Shown: positions 24,607 to 32,929, numbered from the stretch's first letter. The stretch: 64,000 nucleotides of DNA from an uncultured Acidimicrobiales bacterium (GCA_938029215.1 CALHFG010000032.1:1-64000); one strand, 5' to 3'. The notes: generated by a model from the letters alone, not told the origin. Translations and numbers: made by a program.

Positions 24607-27066
24607 GTGCCACAACCGGCGCCTGCCATGGTGCCGACGTCGGAGGATGCCCGTGGCGAGGCTGACTACTCTGAGTTGGTGCGAGGTCGAGTACACGACG
24701 CCTGTCGGCGTCTCATCGTGGTGCTACTTGTCCTTACCTCGGTCATGGGGTTCGTGTCCGGTGTCTTGCTTGACGAGCAAGAACTCGCCGACATCGTCGG
24801 TGAGGCCATGAATGATGAATCGGTCCGGACGGCTATCGCCGGCACGGCCGTTGATCAGGCGTTCGACACGTTCAAGGTGGATCAAACCCTGGCCTCGGCG
24901 TTGCCCGACCAGCTCACCATCGCGGCGAGCCCGGCCGTCGAGTTGTCCAAGCCCGTCGTCGCAGAGGCCGGGAGTCAACTATTGGCGCTCGAACCAGCTC
25001 AGGCGGCGGTATCGGAAGCGACGCGGTCTGTTCATCGCCAGACCGCTGCGGCCGCCTTCAGCCCGGTTGAACAAGACGTGGTGATCAACACCCGACCCAT
25101 CCTGGTGGTTGTTGCCGATGAGATTATCGGCCCGGCCGGCGCCCGGGCCGCGGTTGGTCTGGATCTGCCTGAATCGGCGACGAGTGTCAATCTTGGTTCG
25201 AACCAAAGTGCGTTGTGGCAAGGGCTCAACCTCCTCATCGCTGCAACAGGGATCTTGGCGCTCCTCCTGATGCTGACCGCGGTGGTCTACTTCGCTACTG
25301 CGGTGGGCAAACTCCAGGCTGCAGCAGACCTCGGCCGACCCTTTATCACCGCCGGCATTGTCACCATCGCAGTCTCGGCGTTGCTCGCACTGAGCATCGC
25401 TCTCGCAGCGGAATCTCTCCTTGGTTCAAACCCTGGCTTTTCGGTGGCCGGCATCGACGTGGGACAGGTCACCGGCGGCGCTGGCCTTGGATTCATCATC
25501 ACCGCGCCCTTGTCGGCCGCAGCACGCCGATTGCTCTATGTCGGGCTGGTGTTCATCTTTGCCACCAGACTCTTCACCGACCATCCGGCTGCCGTGGCCT
25601 TTCGGGAAGCTGTGCGGCATCGCGATCCCGAGCGATTCATCGACGGATTGGCCCGACTGCTCCCCGACAACCTTCGACGCGTTCAGCTTGGTATCTACAC
25701 CGGAGGCCTCCTGGTGCTGTGGTTCTCAAGCGACCCCGGCCTGCGGCGCACACTTACGGTGCTCGGCGTTGTGGCTGCTGCCCAGGTGGGCCTGCTGATC
25801 TCCACGTCGACGGGAGCGCGCTGGGAGCGGCTGCGGGAGGTCGTTGGCTGGAATTATGTGGAACCGCTGGATCACACCGACCGTACCGAGGCGATGAGGA
25901 GGCGTCGGCGGATTCTCGGCATCGTCGCCGTCGTCGCGTTGCTCTTTTGGCCGACTTATACCGCTGGTTCGGTTCGGATCCTGGGCCTTGTTGGTCTTGG
26001 GTTGGCCGCGTGGACCTACCGAACCGAGGTCGGTGAGGTCGAGACCGTTGCTCCGGTGGCGCTGGCGGATGCCCCCGAGAACACCGCGCTGTGGCGGCGA
26101 CCGCGGGTGCTTGCCCCGGTGGTGTGCACCGTGCTCGTTGGATTGCTGCTCTTGCCGGACCAGGGGGTCGATATAGCCACTGCATCGGCACAGGTAGAGA
26201 CCCCAACCCGGTGCAACGGTTTGGAAGAGCTGTGCGGCCGTCCGTTCGATCAGGTCGTCTTTGCCGGGACCCACAATGCGATGAGCGCCGAAGAGCTCGG
26301 GTGGGAATTGGCCAACCACCAGACCGCGATCCCGGCACAGCTCGCCGGTGGAATTCGGGCTCTACTCGTGGACGTGCAGAAATGGGAAGTCGATGTATCC
26401 CTCGGCGAGCTCTCGCTCGATCCGGAGGCCGCTCAGCTGGCTGCAGAAGCGCTGTCGGGCGCCCAGACACCGGAGGACGGGCTTTGGATGTGTCACAAGT
26501 TATGCCAGCTCGGCGGGACTCCCTTTCGTGACTTCATCGCCGACCTTCGTGCCTTCCTCGAAACGAACCCCGATGAGGTTGTCCTCGTGGTGATCCAAGA
26601 TGAGGCCGAGAAGGTCGATATCAAGTCGGCGTTGGTAGATGGCGGACTCCGAGAGCTCGCGTATGAACATCCTCCGGGTCAGTCGTGGCCGACATTGGGC
26701 GAGATGATCGCAAACAACGAGCGGGTCGTCTTCTTGGCTGAGAACGACGGCGATGCGACGGGCTGGTATCAAGCGGTCTATGACGGGAATGTCACCGAGA
26801 CGAACTTCCGATACTCGGTTGTGTCCGACTTTGAGTGTGCACCAAATCGGGGGGTCGAAAACAGCGATCTCTTCCTTATCAATCACTGGGTGGAAACGGG
26901 GGTGCCGGTCCCATCCGACGCGGATGTTGTCAATAGTCGAGAGGTGCTGTTGGCCCGCGTGGATGAATGTCGTCGTGTTCGAGGGCGGGAGCCGGGTGTT
27001 ATTGCCGTCAACTTCTGGGAACGTGGCGACGTAATCGAGGTAGTTGAGGACCTGAACCTGCGCTAA
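24607..27066 (+). CDS. Polytopic membrane protein fused to a PI-PLC-like phosphodiesterase domain
   Basis: An 819-residue protein (GTG 24607; ATG 24628 is an alternative). Residues 1-520 hold about eight to nine membrane helices, with a first helix at 34-56, an extracytoplasmic helical loop (about 57-200) and further helices to about 517. Residues 535-819 form a PI-PLC-X-like domain predicted outside the cell. His556 (FAGTHNAM) and His630 (MCHKLC) are placed like the two catalytic histidines, followed by FIADLRAFLETNPDEVVLVVIQDE. The likely role is cleavage of a phosphodiester in membrane lipid or polymer. The fusion is unusual. Confidence 0.78.
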   Translation: MPQPAPAMVPTSEDARGEADYSELVRGRVHDACRRLIVVLLVLTSVMGFVSGVLLDEQELADIVGEAMNDESVRTAIAGTAVDQAFDTFKVDQTLASALPDQLTIAASPAVELSKPVVAEAGSQLLALEPAQAAVSEATRSVHRQTAAAAFSPVEQDVVINTRPILVVVADEIIGPAGARAAVGLDLPESATSVNLGSNQSALWQGLNLLIAATGILALLLMLTAVVYFATAVGKLQAAADLGRPFITAGIVTIAVSALLALSIALAAESLLGSNPGFSVAGIDVGQVTGGAGLGFIITAPLSAAARRLLYVGLVFIFATRLFTDHPAAVAFREAVRHRDPERFIDGLARLLPDNLRRVQLGIYTGGLLVLWFSSDPGLRRTLTVLGVVAAAQVGLLISTSTGARWERLREVVGWNYVEPLDHTDRTEAMRRRRRILGIVAVVALLFWPTYTAGSVRILGLVGLGLAAWTYRTEVGEVETVAPVALADAPENTALWRRPRVLAPVVCTVLVGLLLLPDQGVDIATASAQVETPTRCNGLEELCGRPFDQVVFAGTHNAMSAEELGWELANHQTAIPAQLAGGIRALLVDVQKWEVDVSLGELSLDPEAAQLAAEALSGAQTPEDGLWMCHKLCQLGGTPFRDFIADLRAFLETNPDEVVLVVIQDEAEKVDIKSALVDGGLRELAYEHPPGQSWPTLGEMIANNERVVFLAENDGDATGWYQAVYDGNVTETNFRYSVVSDFECAPNRGVENSDLFLINHWVETGVPVPSDADVVNSREVLLARVDECRRVRGREPGVIAVNFWERGDVIEVVEDLNLR

Positions 27067-27099
27067 ACAGTGCTCTCGTCGACAGCAAGAGGCGGAGGC

Positions 27100-27792
27100 C
27101 TAGCCGCTCTCTAGTTGGCCGGCGTCAGGCGGGTGGTCATCGGGTAGGTCGTGGCCGGGTGATTCGAGCCCCAGTTCGGTCTCGAGCCTTTGAATTCGGG
27201 CAACGAGTGCGCCGACGGTCACCTCCAGTTGGGTAAGTCGGTCATTCCGACTCGGTCCTGCCGAGGCGCCTGCGCTGGCGGCTGCCTGGTGGGCTGCGGC
27301 CGCGTCGACCTCGCCGCTCAGCAAGTGCATGAACCGATTCTGGCTCTGACCGGGCCCGCGACCCAGATCGACGACCAGGGGTCGTTCGGACGTGACCAGG
27401 CTGTCGAGCACTCGGTCTACATCCTCGACCGACTCGAAGGCCACGTACCGTTCGGTTCGGGTTCTTATTTCACCTGGGGTTTGGGGGCCGCGCAGCAGCA
27501 TGATCGCCAATGCCGCCACCTGAGATTCGGTTAGATCAAGGGCTTCATCCAAGACATGCTTGTGCTTGTCGGTTCGTCCCGATGAGATACTGCGGCACAG
27601 CTTGTTGGCCCGAAGTTCCATCATCGCCTGGATCACTTCGCGCTCGTTGAGATCCATCACCGGGTCTCGGTTCGTCTTTTGGTTGCAGGCGTTGACCAGC
27701 GCGTTCGTCGAGAGCGGATACTGATCGGGCGTCGTCGCCTTCTTTTCCATCAGGCAACCGAGAACGCGGACTTCGACCGGTGTGAGTTCCAT
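27100..27792 (-). CDS. DUF480/YceH-family protein
   Basis: A 230-residue YceH-type protein with two winged-helix domains (MELTPVEVRVLGCLMEKKATTPDQYPLS, and AALAIMLLRGPQTPGEIRTRT) and a C-terminal coiled coil (about 190-215). The family's exact role is not settled; a DNA- or protein-binding regulator is assumed from the fold. The start at 27792 is where the family begins. Convergent with the membrane/PI-PLC gene. Confidence 0.88.
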   Translation of the reverse strand: MELTPVEVRVLGCLMEKKATTPDQYPLSTNALVNACNQKTNRDPVMDLNEREVIQAMMELRANKLCRSISSGRTDKHKHVLDEALDLTESQVAALAIMLLRGPQTPGEIRTRTERYVAFESVEDVDRVLDSLVTSERPLVVDLGRGPGQSQNRFMHLLSGEVDAAAAHQAAASAGASAGPSRNDRLTQLEVTVGALVARIQRLETELGLESPGHDLPDDHPPDAGQLESG

Positions 27793-27908
27793 GGATCCCG
27801 AGCGTAGTTGGTGACCTCGCAACTGCGCCTCACGAGCTCTCTCTGCGAACGAACGCAAAGGGCCAACACCGAGGGAACCGATCCGGCGGTCCGTTCGACC
27901 TGATTGAG

Positions 27909-28298
27909 GTGATCCCTCGTAGCGCCGTCAGTGGGCTGTTTGCGGCGGTTGTGCTCGCGTTGTCGGTTGCCGCAGCAGCCTGTGCTCCTGCCGCGCCCGA
28001 TGTGGCGCTCAGTCCCGTGGCCGACGAGGGCCGAGATATCGCCCGAGGGTCGGGTTGCGCGGCGTGTCATGGACGTAACGGAGAGGGTGGTGTCGGACCT
28101 TCGTGGAAGGGCCTGGCCGGCTCGACGGTTACCTTTACTGATTCAACGTCGGCTGTCGTCGATGCGGAGTACCTTGCTGCATCGATCCTGGAACCTTCAG
28201 CCAAGCTGCGCGAAGGATTCGCGATCACCATGCCCGAGAACAACCTGAGCGAGGAAGAGGTCGCAAAGATCGTCGCCTACATCGAGGAGCTCCGATGA
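27909..28298 (+). CDS. Class I c-type cytochrome lipoprotein
   Basis: A 129-residue exported cytochrome c. The signal ends in a lipobox-like AAAAC (Cys25). Haem attaches at Cys50-x2-Cys53-His54 (GCAACHG), and axial Met108 lies in ITMPENN. The sequence resembles the cytochrome c domain fused to subunit II of caa3 oxidases, here freestanding. It overlaps the SCO1 gene by 4 bases. GTG start. Confidence 0.9.
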   Translation: MIPRSAVSGLFAAVVLALSVAAAACAPAAPDVALSPVADEGRDIARGSGCAACHGRNGEGGVGPSWKGLAGSTVTFTDSTSAVVDAEYLAASILEPSAKLREGFAITMPENNLSEEEVAKIVAYIEELR

Positions 28299-28912
28299 TC
28301 CGCTGGTCGATTGCGATCGTTGCGCTCGGTTTGGTGGCTACCGCATGTGCCGGCACCGGCTCTAACGCAACCGATGCGCCGGTCCTGTCCGGCTTTGAGC
28401 GGACACCCACCCCCTCGGTTTCGGGGGCGTCGCTTCCCGAGGTCACGAACGACGATCAGTCGTTTCGGTTCGAAGCTCAATCAAAAGACGGCCTGCTGCT
28501 GGTCTACTTCGGTTTTACCCACTGTCCCGATGTTTGTCCCACAACGCTTGCGGACTTGCGGGCCGCGCTCGATCAGCTTGACCCATCCGAGCGATCCCGG
28601 ATCGAAACGGCAATGGTCACGGTCGATCCCGACAGGGACACCGCCGACGTGCTCCCCAACTACGTGCGGTCCTTTTTGCCCGACGCGGCAGCGTTGCGAA
28701 CCGAATCCGATGCAGAACTTCGAGCGACCGCCGATGCCTTTGGAGTCACCTATGAGGTGACCGAAACGGCCACTGGCGTTGAGGTGATTCACACCGGGTC
28801 GCTCTATGCGGTTGCGCCAAACGGGGATCTGCTCATCAGCTGGCCCTTCGGTGTCACACCCGAAGATCTCAACAAGGACCTCCGTATCTTGCTGGGGCGT
28901 GTGAGCGCATGA
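28295..28912 (+). CDS. SCO1/SenC copper chaperone lipoprotein
   Basis: A 205-residue thioredoxin-fold protein. Lipobox Cys18 (ATAC), copper-binding Cys77-x3-Cys81 (FTHCPDVCP) and distal His166 (EVIHTGSLY) complete the SCO copper site. It delivers copper to the CuA centre of cytochrome oxidase or acts as a thiol-disulfide reductase. Overlaps both neighbours by 4 bases. Confidence 0.93.
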   Translation: MIRWSIAIVALGLVATACAGTGSNATDAPVLSGFERTPTPSVSGASLPEVTNDDQSFRFEAQSKDGLLLVYFGFTHCPDVCPTTLADLRAALDQLDPSERSRIETAMVTVDPDRDTADVLPNYVRSFLPDAAALRTESDAELRATADAFGVTYEVTETATGVEVIHTGSLYAVAPNGDLLISWPFGVTPEDLNKDLRILLGRVSA

Positions 28913-29289
28913 AAAGGTTGATCCTCACCTTTCATGCGACGATCTTCGGCGTCGCGTTACTCCTCACCGCATGCGGGGGAGATGGCGAGATCTTCGAGGT
29001 TGCAGAAACCGAATCGGTCGGCACTGCCGAGTACTCGTTCGAAATACCCGATGGTGCCGGCGAGGCGCTGGATGCCGGAACGCCACTCGAAATCCTTCCC
29101 GCCGAATTGCGGGCCCGGGTCGGTGAGTCCATCGAGATCGTCAACCAGGACGACCGAGGCCACTTGGTTGGCCCGTGGTTCGTCGGCGCCGGCGAGACGT
29201 TGCGGCAAGAGTTCACGTCGCCGGGGGAGTTCATCGGGATCTGCACGGTCCACCCAAGCGGCGAGATTAAGGTGATCGTCGATGCCTAG
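28909..29289 (+). CDS. Cupredoxin-like lipoprotein
   Basis: A 126-residue exported protein with lipobox Cys22 (LTAC) and a single beta-sandwich. Potential copper ligands are His85 (RGHLVGP), Cys112 and His115 (GICTVHPSG). The usual axial Met is not seen at the expected distance, so the site may be three-coordinate or non-blue. Third in the cytochrome/SCO1 operon, overlapping SCO1 by 4 bases. It could shuttle copper or electrons. Confidence 0.78.
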   Translation: MKRLILTFHATIFGVALLLTACGGDGEIFEVAETESVGTAEYSFEIPDGAGEALDAGTPLEILPAELRARVGESIEIVNQDDRGHLVGPWFVGAGETLRQEFTSPGEFIGICTVHPSGEIKVIVDA

Positions 29290-29307
29290 CCGAATAGGCT
29301 CCGCTTC

Positions 29308-30309
29308 GTGAACCGAATCCTGCGAGTGCTGCTCGGGTCAGCCATCGTGTTGCTTGCCTCAGCGGGTCCGGTAGGCGCCGATCCAGCCGGCCCGACCGAC
29401 TACCTCACCACCATCGATGCGGTCGAGCCGATGACAGAGGCGATATCGGTTCGCATGATCGGTGGTGACAGCTTCTTTGAAATCACCCAACTCCAGCCGG
29501 TGCACATCCTGGTCAGCGGGTATCAGGGCGAGCCGTACCTTCGAATTCGGGCCAATGGTGTGGTGGAGGAAAACCGACTGGCCCCCACGACCTACCTCAA
29601 CGAGGAACGCTACGGAGCCGGAGAGATCATTCCGGACTTCGCCGATGCCAAGGCCGACCCCGAATGGGTTCAGGTAGCGACCGGTGGGCGATACGCCTGG
29701 CACGACCATCGGTCCCATTGGATGAACGAAGCCAAGCCACCCGGGAAGGGACCCGGCGACACCATTCTGGAAGCGGTCATTCCCATCGTCGTCGACGGAA
29801 CCGAAGTGCAGGTTTCGGTCTCGTCGGTTCTGCAGTCGGGCCCATCGCTGGCCCCGGCGCTTCTCGGAGCGGGTCTTGCAGCCGTACTGGTGACCTTGAT
29901 GATTGCCGGTCGGCTGCCGGTGGTCGCAATCGCTCCTGTGTCGGTCGTGCTGCTGGCCGGGCTGGCAGCTACGTTCTCGGTTCCTGTGGAGACGGGGCCA
30001 CCGATCACTCTGTGGGTCCCGCCCCTCGTCGCGATTGTCTGTCTCGTGGCAGCTGCGATCGTACGAGGTCGAGCCACCAGTCCGTTGCTGGAGGTCGGGC
30101 TGGTCTCTATCGCTGGGTTGCAGCTGCTTCTGTGGGCAGTGCTCGGTCGCGATGCTGTGGTTAAACCGATCCTGCCAACCGAGTTGCCATGGTCGGCTCA
30201 TCGGTTCATTCTCGGCATGGCTATGGTCGTCGGAGTCGGTTTGATCGGTGCTGGTCTGAAACAGCTACAGGAAGCGTTTGCAGACGCTGTGCAGACTCAG
30301 CGCACGTAG
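29308..30309 (+). CDS. Exported-domain membrane protein with HDHRSH motif
   Basis: A 333-residue protein: signal peptide (about 1-24), a roughly 150-residue extracytoplasmic domain, then about five membrane helices (178-320). The outside domain carries WHDHRSHW with His132, His134 and His137 near its end, a plausible metal site. It follows the cupredoxin gene by 18 bases, so a copper or haem-delivery role is reasonable inference. I know no named family. GTG start. Confidence 0.72.
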   Translation: MNRILRVLLGSAIVLLASAGPVGADPAGPTDYLTTIDAVEPMTEAISVRMIGGDSFFEITQLQPVHILVSGYQGEPYLRIRANGVVEENRLAPTTYLNEERYGAGEIIPDFADAKADPEWVQVATGGRYAWHDHRSHWMNEAKPPGKGPGDTILEAVIPIVVDGTEVQVSVSSVLQSGPSLAPALLGAGLAAVLVTLMIAGRLPVVAIAPVSVVLLAGLAATFSVPVETGPPITLWVPPLVAIVCLVAAAIVRGRATSPLLEVGLVSIAGLQLLLWAVLGRDAVVKPILPTELPWSAHRFILGMAMVVGVGLIGAGLKQLQEAFADAVQTQRT

Positions 30310-30373
30310 TTCCCGAACTGGGCCTTCATCTGATCTAGGGTGGTGTTGAATCGCCCCACAGGAGGAGCCTTCG

Positions 30374-30928
30374 ATGACTGATGGAAATGCCCAAACCCCG
30401 CCGGGGTGGTACTACGCCGCCGGCGATCCGCCCGGAACCCAGCGTTACTGGGATGGAACCCAATGGCAGGGTGGACCCCAGCCCGTGGCCGCTGGCGGTC
30501 CTGGAGCGATGGCCACCGGAGCTCAGCTGGGTGGCCCGGGCGAGCGTCTGGTCGCCCGAATCATCGACATCTTGGTGCTCATCATTCCTGTCATCGTCGT
30601 GTCGGTGGCTCTCGGTCAGGGATTCGTGGCCAGCATCATTACGTTCCTGATCGCGGCGGGCTACGAGGTGTATCTGCTCGGCACCAAGGGCGCCACGATC
30701 GGTAAGTCCGTCATGAGCCTCAAGGTCGTCAACGAGGACTACACCGACATCACCATGGAGACCGCCGTTCGCCGGTACGCCATCAACCTGGTCCAGATCG
30801 TTCCAGTCATTGGACCGATCATCCAGCTGGTCGTTGGTCTTGCCACCATCGTCATGGTGTTCAGCGACAGCCGTCGCCAGGTTCCCTGGGACAAGATCGC
30901 AAAGACGTTGGTCATCTCCACCAAGTAG
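30374..30928 (+). CDS. RDD-family membrane protein with DUF2510
   Basis: A 184-residue protein. N-terminal DUF2510 segment (PGWYYAAGDPPGTQRYWDGTQW), Gly/Pro linker, then an RDD domain starting ERLVARIIDILVL and three hydrophobic segments (66-105 and 133-162). A strong GGAGGAG ribosome-binding site lies 6-8 bases ahead of the ATG. RDD proteins are poorly understood membrane proteins; some act in ion transport. A hairpin terminator follows. Confidence 0.88.
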   Translation: MTDGNAQTPPGWYYAAGDPPGTQRYWDGTQWQGGPQPVAAGGPGAMATGAQLGGPGERLVARIIDILVLIIPVIVVSVALGQGFVASIITFLIAAGYEVYLLGTKGATIGKSVMSLKVVNEDYTDITMETAVRRYAINLVQIVPVIGPIIQLVVGLATIVMVFSDSRRQVPWDKIAKTLVISTK

Positions 30929-30932
30929 TTGC

Positions 30933-30948
30933 CGGGCTCTTGAGCCCG
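30933..30948. terminator. Hairpin between convergent RDD and sigma genes
   Basis: CGGGCT-CTTG-AGCCCG, a 6-bp GC-rich stem with a 4-base loop in the 28-base gap between the convergent genes. There is no long T tract, which is common for actinobacterial terminators. It would serve both strands. A second, stronger hairpin lies 17 bases further on, inside the sigma gene. Confidence 0.5.
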
Positions 30949-30956
30949 TTCAGAAC

Positions 30957-31487
30957 TTAGCGCTGGTCCCCGGATGCCCGGGGACCGGTGTCGTTTTGGG
31001 TCTCGGGTTCGGCGAGCAATGCCAGCAGATCCGTGCGGGCTCGGGCCACCCGTGAGCGGATCGTTCCGATCGGAACCCCCAGGAGGTCCGCGGTGTCAGC
31101 GTAGGAGAGTCCGGCCAGTTGGGTGAGCACCATGACCTCACGCCGATCCGGCGACAACTGTTCTAAGAGCAGGTCGTTGTCGACCATTCCGGTTCGCTCG
31201 GGCTCGGCGACGTCGGGGAGCTCAGCGGGACTGAGGCGGCGACGCCAGCGAGTCTTAGTCCTCACCGCATCGGCACAGGTGTTGCGAGCGATTCGCATCA
31301 GCCAAGCTCGCGCTGACCCATCGTTTCGGAAGTTGGGCAACGATCGTAGGGCCCGCACAAAGACCTCTTGGGCCAGGTCTTCGGCGTTATCGGTGTCTCC
31401 GAGGTGCCGGCACATGTCGATCACCGACTGTTGGGACGCGCGAATGAACGCCTCGGTGGCGGCTCTATCGCCGTCGCGAGCCCGCAA
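30957..31487 (-). CDS. SigC-like ECF sigma factor
   Basis: An extracytoplasmic-function sigma factor of about 176 residues. Region 2 (AEDLAQEVFVRALRSLPNF, AWLMRIARNTCADAVR) and region 4 (VMVLTQLAGLSYADTADLLGVPIGTIRSRVARAR) resemble mycobacterial SigC, and ATEAFIRASQQ near the N-terminus matches that type. No ATG or GTG start is in frame before the stop at 31536-31538. TTG (31485-31487) or the CTG 6 bases upstream are the only options, suggesting weak or leaderless initiation. Divergent from a zinc anti-sigma gene. Confidence 0.88.
   Translation of the reverse strand: MRARDGDRAATEAFIRASQQSVIDMCRHLGDTDNAEDLAQEVFVRALRSLPNFRNDGSARAWLMRIARNTCADAVRTKTRWRRRLSPAELPDVAEPERTGMVDNDLLLEQLSPDRREVMVLTQLAGLSYADTADLLGVPIGTIRSRVARARTDLLALLAEPETQNDTGPRASGDQR
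30965..30986. terminator. Strong hairpin inside the 3' end of the sigma gene
   Basis: GGTCCCCGG (30965-30973) pairs perfectly with CCGGGGACC (30978-30986), giving a 9-bp stem and 4-base loop. It lies in the last ten codons of the sigma factor gene. On the plus strand it follows the RDD gene and its small hairpin, so it may stop transcription from that side. On the minus strand it could stabilise the sigma mRNA 3' end. Confidence 0.45.
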
Positions 31488-31566
31488 TGCCAGGGATGTC
31501 CAATCGTCGATCTTGCCATGTTGCCACGACGGGAACTAAACGTCACCCCGAGCCGACAAAGTGGTC

Positions 31567-32187
31567 ATGGAGTGTTCTCAAGCTCAGGCATGGATCTCAG
31601 CCCGGATCGACGGCGAGGCCGTCGAGCAGCCCGATCTTCTTGCCAAGCACATGGAAACCTGTCCTGTCTGTCCCGAGTTCGAAGGCGCATCGCACCGTCT
31701 CAAGCGCACGATGGCGTTTCGCCCTGTGCGGTCCGAACCGATCGATTTGGCTCCGCTGGTTCTGGCCCGGGTCGGTGTGCCGAATCTTGGTCGAGGCGAG
31801 TGGCGGCGCACGCTGCTCGGTGCCGCCGGACTGACCCTTCTCCTGCTCGCGATCCCGGGTGTGCTCTTTGGGAGCACAATGCTCGGGGCCGAGCTTGGTT
31901 CGACCGATCACAGCGGCCGTCACCTGGGTGCGTTCAGCGCGGCGTTGGCGTTCGGGTTTGTTTACGCCGCCTGGCGACCGGAGCGAGCCATTGGATTGGT
32001 GCCACTCACCTCCGCCCTTGGCGCCCTCATTCTTCTCACCGGAGTCATCGATATGGCGCGCGGTAACTCAACCGGACTCGCCGAGGCAAGTCACCTTCTC
32101 GAACTCACCGGCGTGGCTTTGATCTGGGCCATGTCCAGGCATCCGTGGCCAGCGGGAGCACAACCGCTGCGCCCAGCAAGAGCCTGA
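31567..32187 (+). CDS. Zinc-binding anti-sigma factor, multi-helix membrane protein
   Basis: About 206 residues from ATG 31567 (GTG 31561 also possible). The cytoplasmic N-terminus carries a ZAS motif: Cys3 plus His28-x3-Cys32-x2-Cys35 (KHMETCPVC). Up to four membrane helices follow (about 79-100, 115-130, 137-158 and 172-185). It is divergent from the SigC-like sigma gene and is its probable partner. Zinc loss or an electron-transfer signal in the membrane would release the sigma factor (inference). Confidence 0.85.
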   Translation: MECSQAQAWISARIDGEAVEQPDLLAKHMETCPVCPEFEGASHRLKRTMAFRPVRSEPIDLAPLVLARVGVPNLGRGEWRRTLLGAAGLTLLLLAIPGVLFGSTMLGAELGSTDHSGRHLGAFSAALAFGFVYAAWRPERAIGLVPLTSALGALILLTGVIDMARGNSTGLAEASHLLELTGVALIWAMSRHPWPAGAQPLRPARA

Positions 32188-32188
32188 C

Positions 32189-32929
32189 CTAGCTCAGCTC
32201 TTCCGGCACGTCGCCAACGACGGTCAGAACCTCGGACAGATCTTTTCGTTTGATGTCGGGAACGAGTACTCCCTCGAGCGGGTAGCCGATTGGGAAGAGG
32301 ACAAAGGGTCGCTCGTTGGCTGGTCGGCCGAGCAGTTTGGTGAGAAATGCCATAGGGCTCGGCGTGTGGGTGAGGGTTGTCAGGCCCATCGTGTGTAACG
32401 CGGTAATGAACAGGCCGGCGGCGATCCCACAGCCTTCCTTGACGTAGTAGTTGTGGCCCTTGGTGCCGTCGTCGCTCAGGCGGTACCGCTCCTCGAATAG
32501 AACCACGATCCACGGCGCGATCTCTAGGAATTCTTTGTGGTGATCGGTACCCAGTGGGGCCAGCGCCGATTGCCACTCTTCGTTCATGCGATTTTCGAGG
32601 TAGTTCGTGCGCTCCTCTTCCTCGGCCGCGACCCTGATCTGGCGTTTGATCTCGGGATCGGCGATCGCCACGAACCTCCAGGGCTGCTGGTGAGCTCCGG
32701 ATGGGGCGGTCGATGCAGCCGAAACGGCCGTTTCAATCAGCTGACGAGGGACCGGTTCATCCGACAGCATTCGGACCGAACGGCGCTTGTCCATACGGGC
32801 ATAGAAGTCGTCAGCGGCGGCCTGCATCTGGTCAGGAGTGAGCCGTTGGAATTCCAGTTCGATGTACGGGTAGTCCTTGGCCAGTTGCGGCGAAGGGTAC
32901 GGGTGCTTGTACAGCGAATCGTCGCGCAT
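32189..32929 (-). CDS. Nitroreductase-fold flavoprotein, iodotyrosine-deiodinase-like
   Basis: A 246-residue FMN enzyme. RRSVR (49-53) and PSGAHQQPWRFV bind FMN. The lid residues used by iodotyrosine deiodinase to hold the amino acid zwitterion are conserved in kind and spacing: Glu106, Tyr110 and Lys132 (EEERTNY, LGTDHHK). THTPSPMAFL and VPDIKRK are also typical. Reductive dehalogenation of halotyrosines is the best guess; a general nitroreductase is the fallback. It lies 7 bases downstream of an acyl-CoA dehydrogenase gene. Confidence 0.87.
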   Translation of the reverse strand: MRDDSLYKHPYPSPQLAKDYPYIELEFQRLTPDQMQAAADDFYARMDKRRSVRMLSDEPVPRQLIETAVSAASTAPSGAHQQPWRFVAIADPEIKRQIRVAAEEEERTNYLENRMNEEWQSALAPLGTDHHKEFLEIAPWIVVLFEERYRLSDDGTKGHNYYVKEGCGIAAGLFITALHTMGLTTLTHTPSPMAFLTKLLGRPANERPFVLFPIGYPLEGVLVPDIKRKDLSEVLTVVGDVPEELS

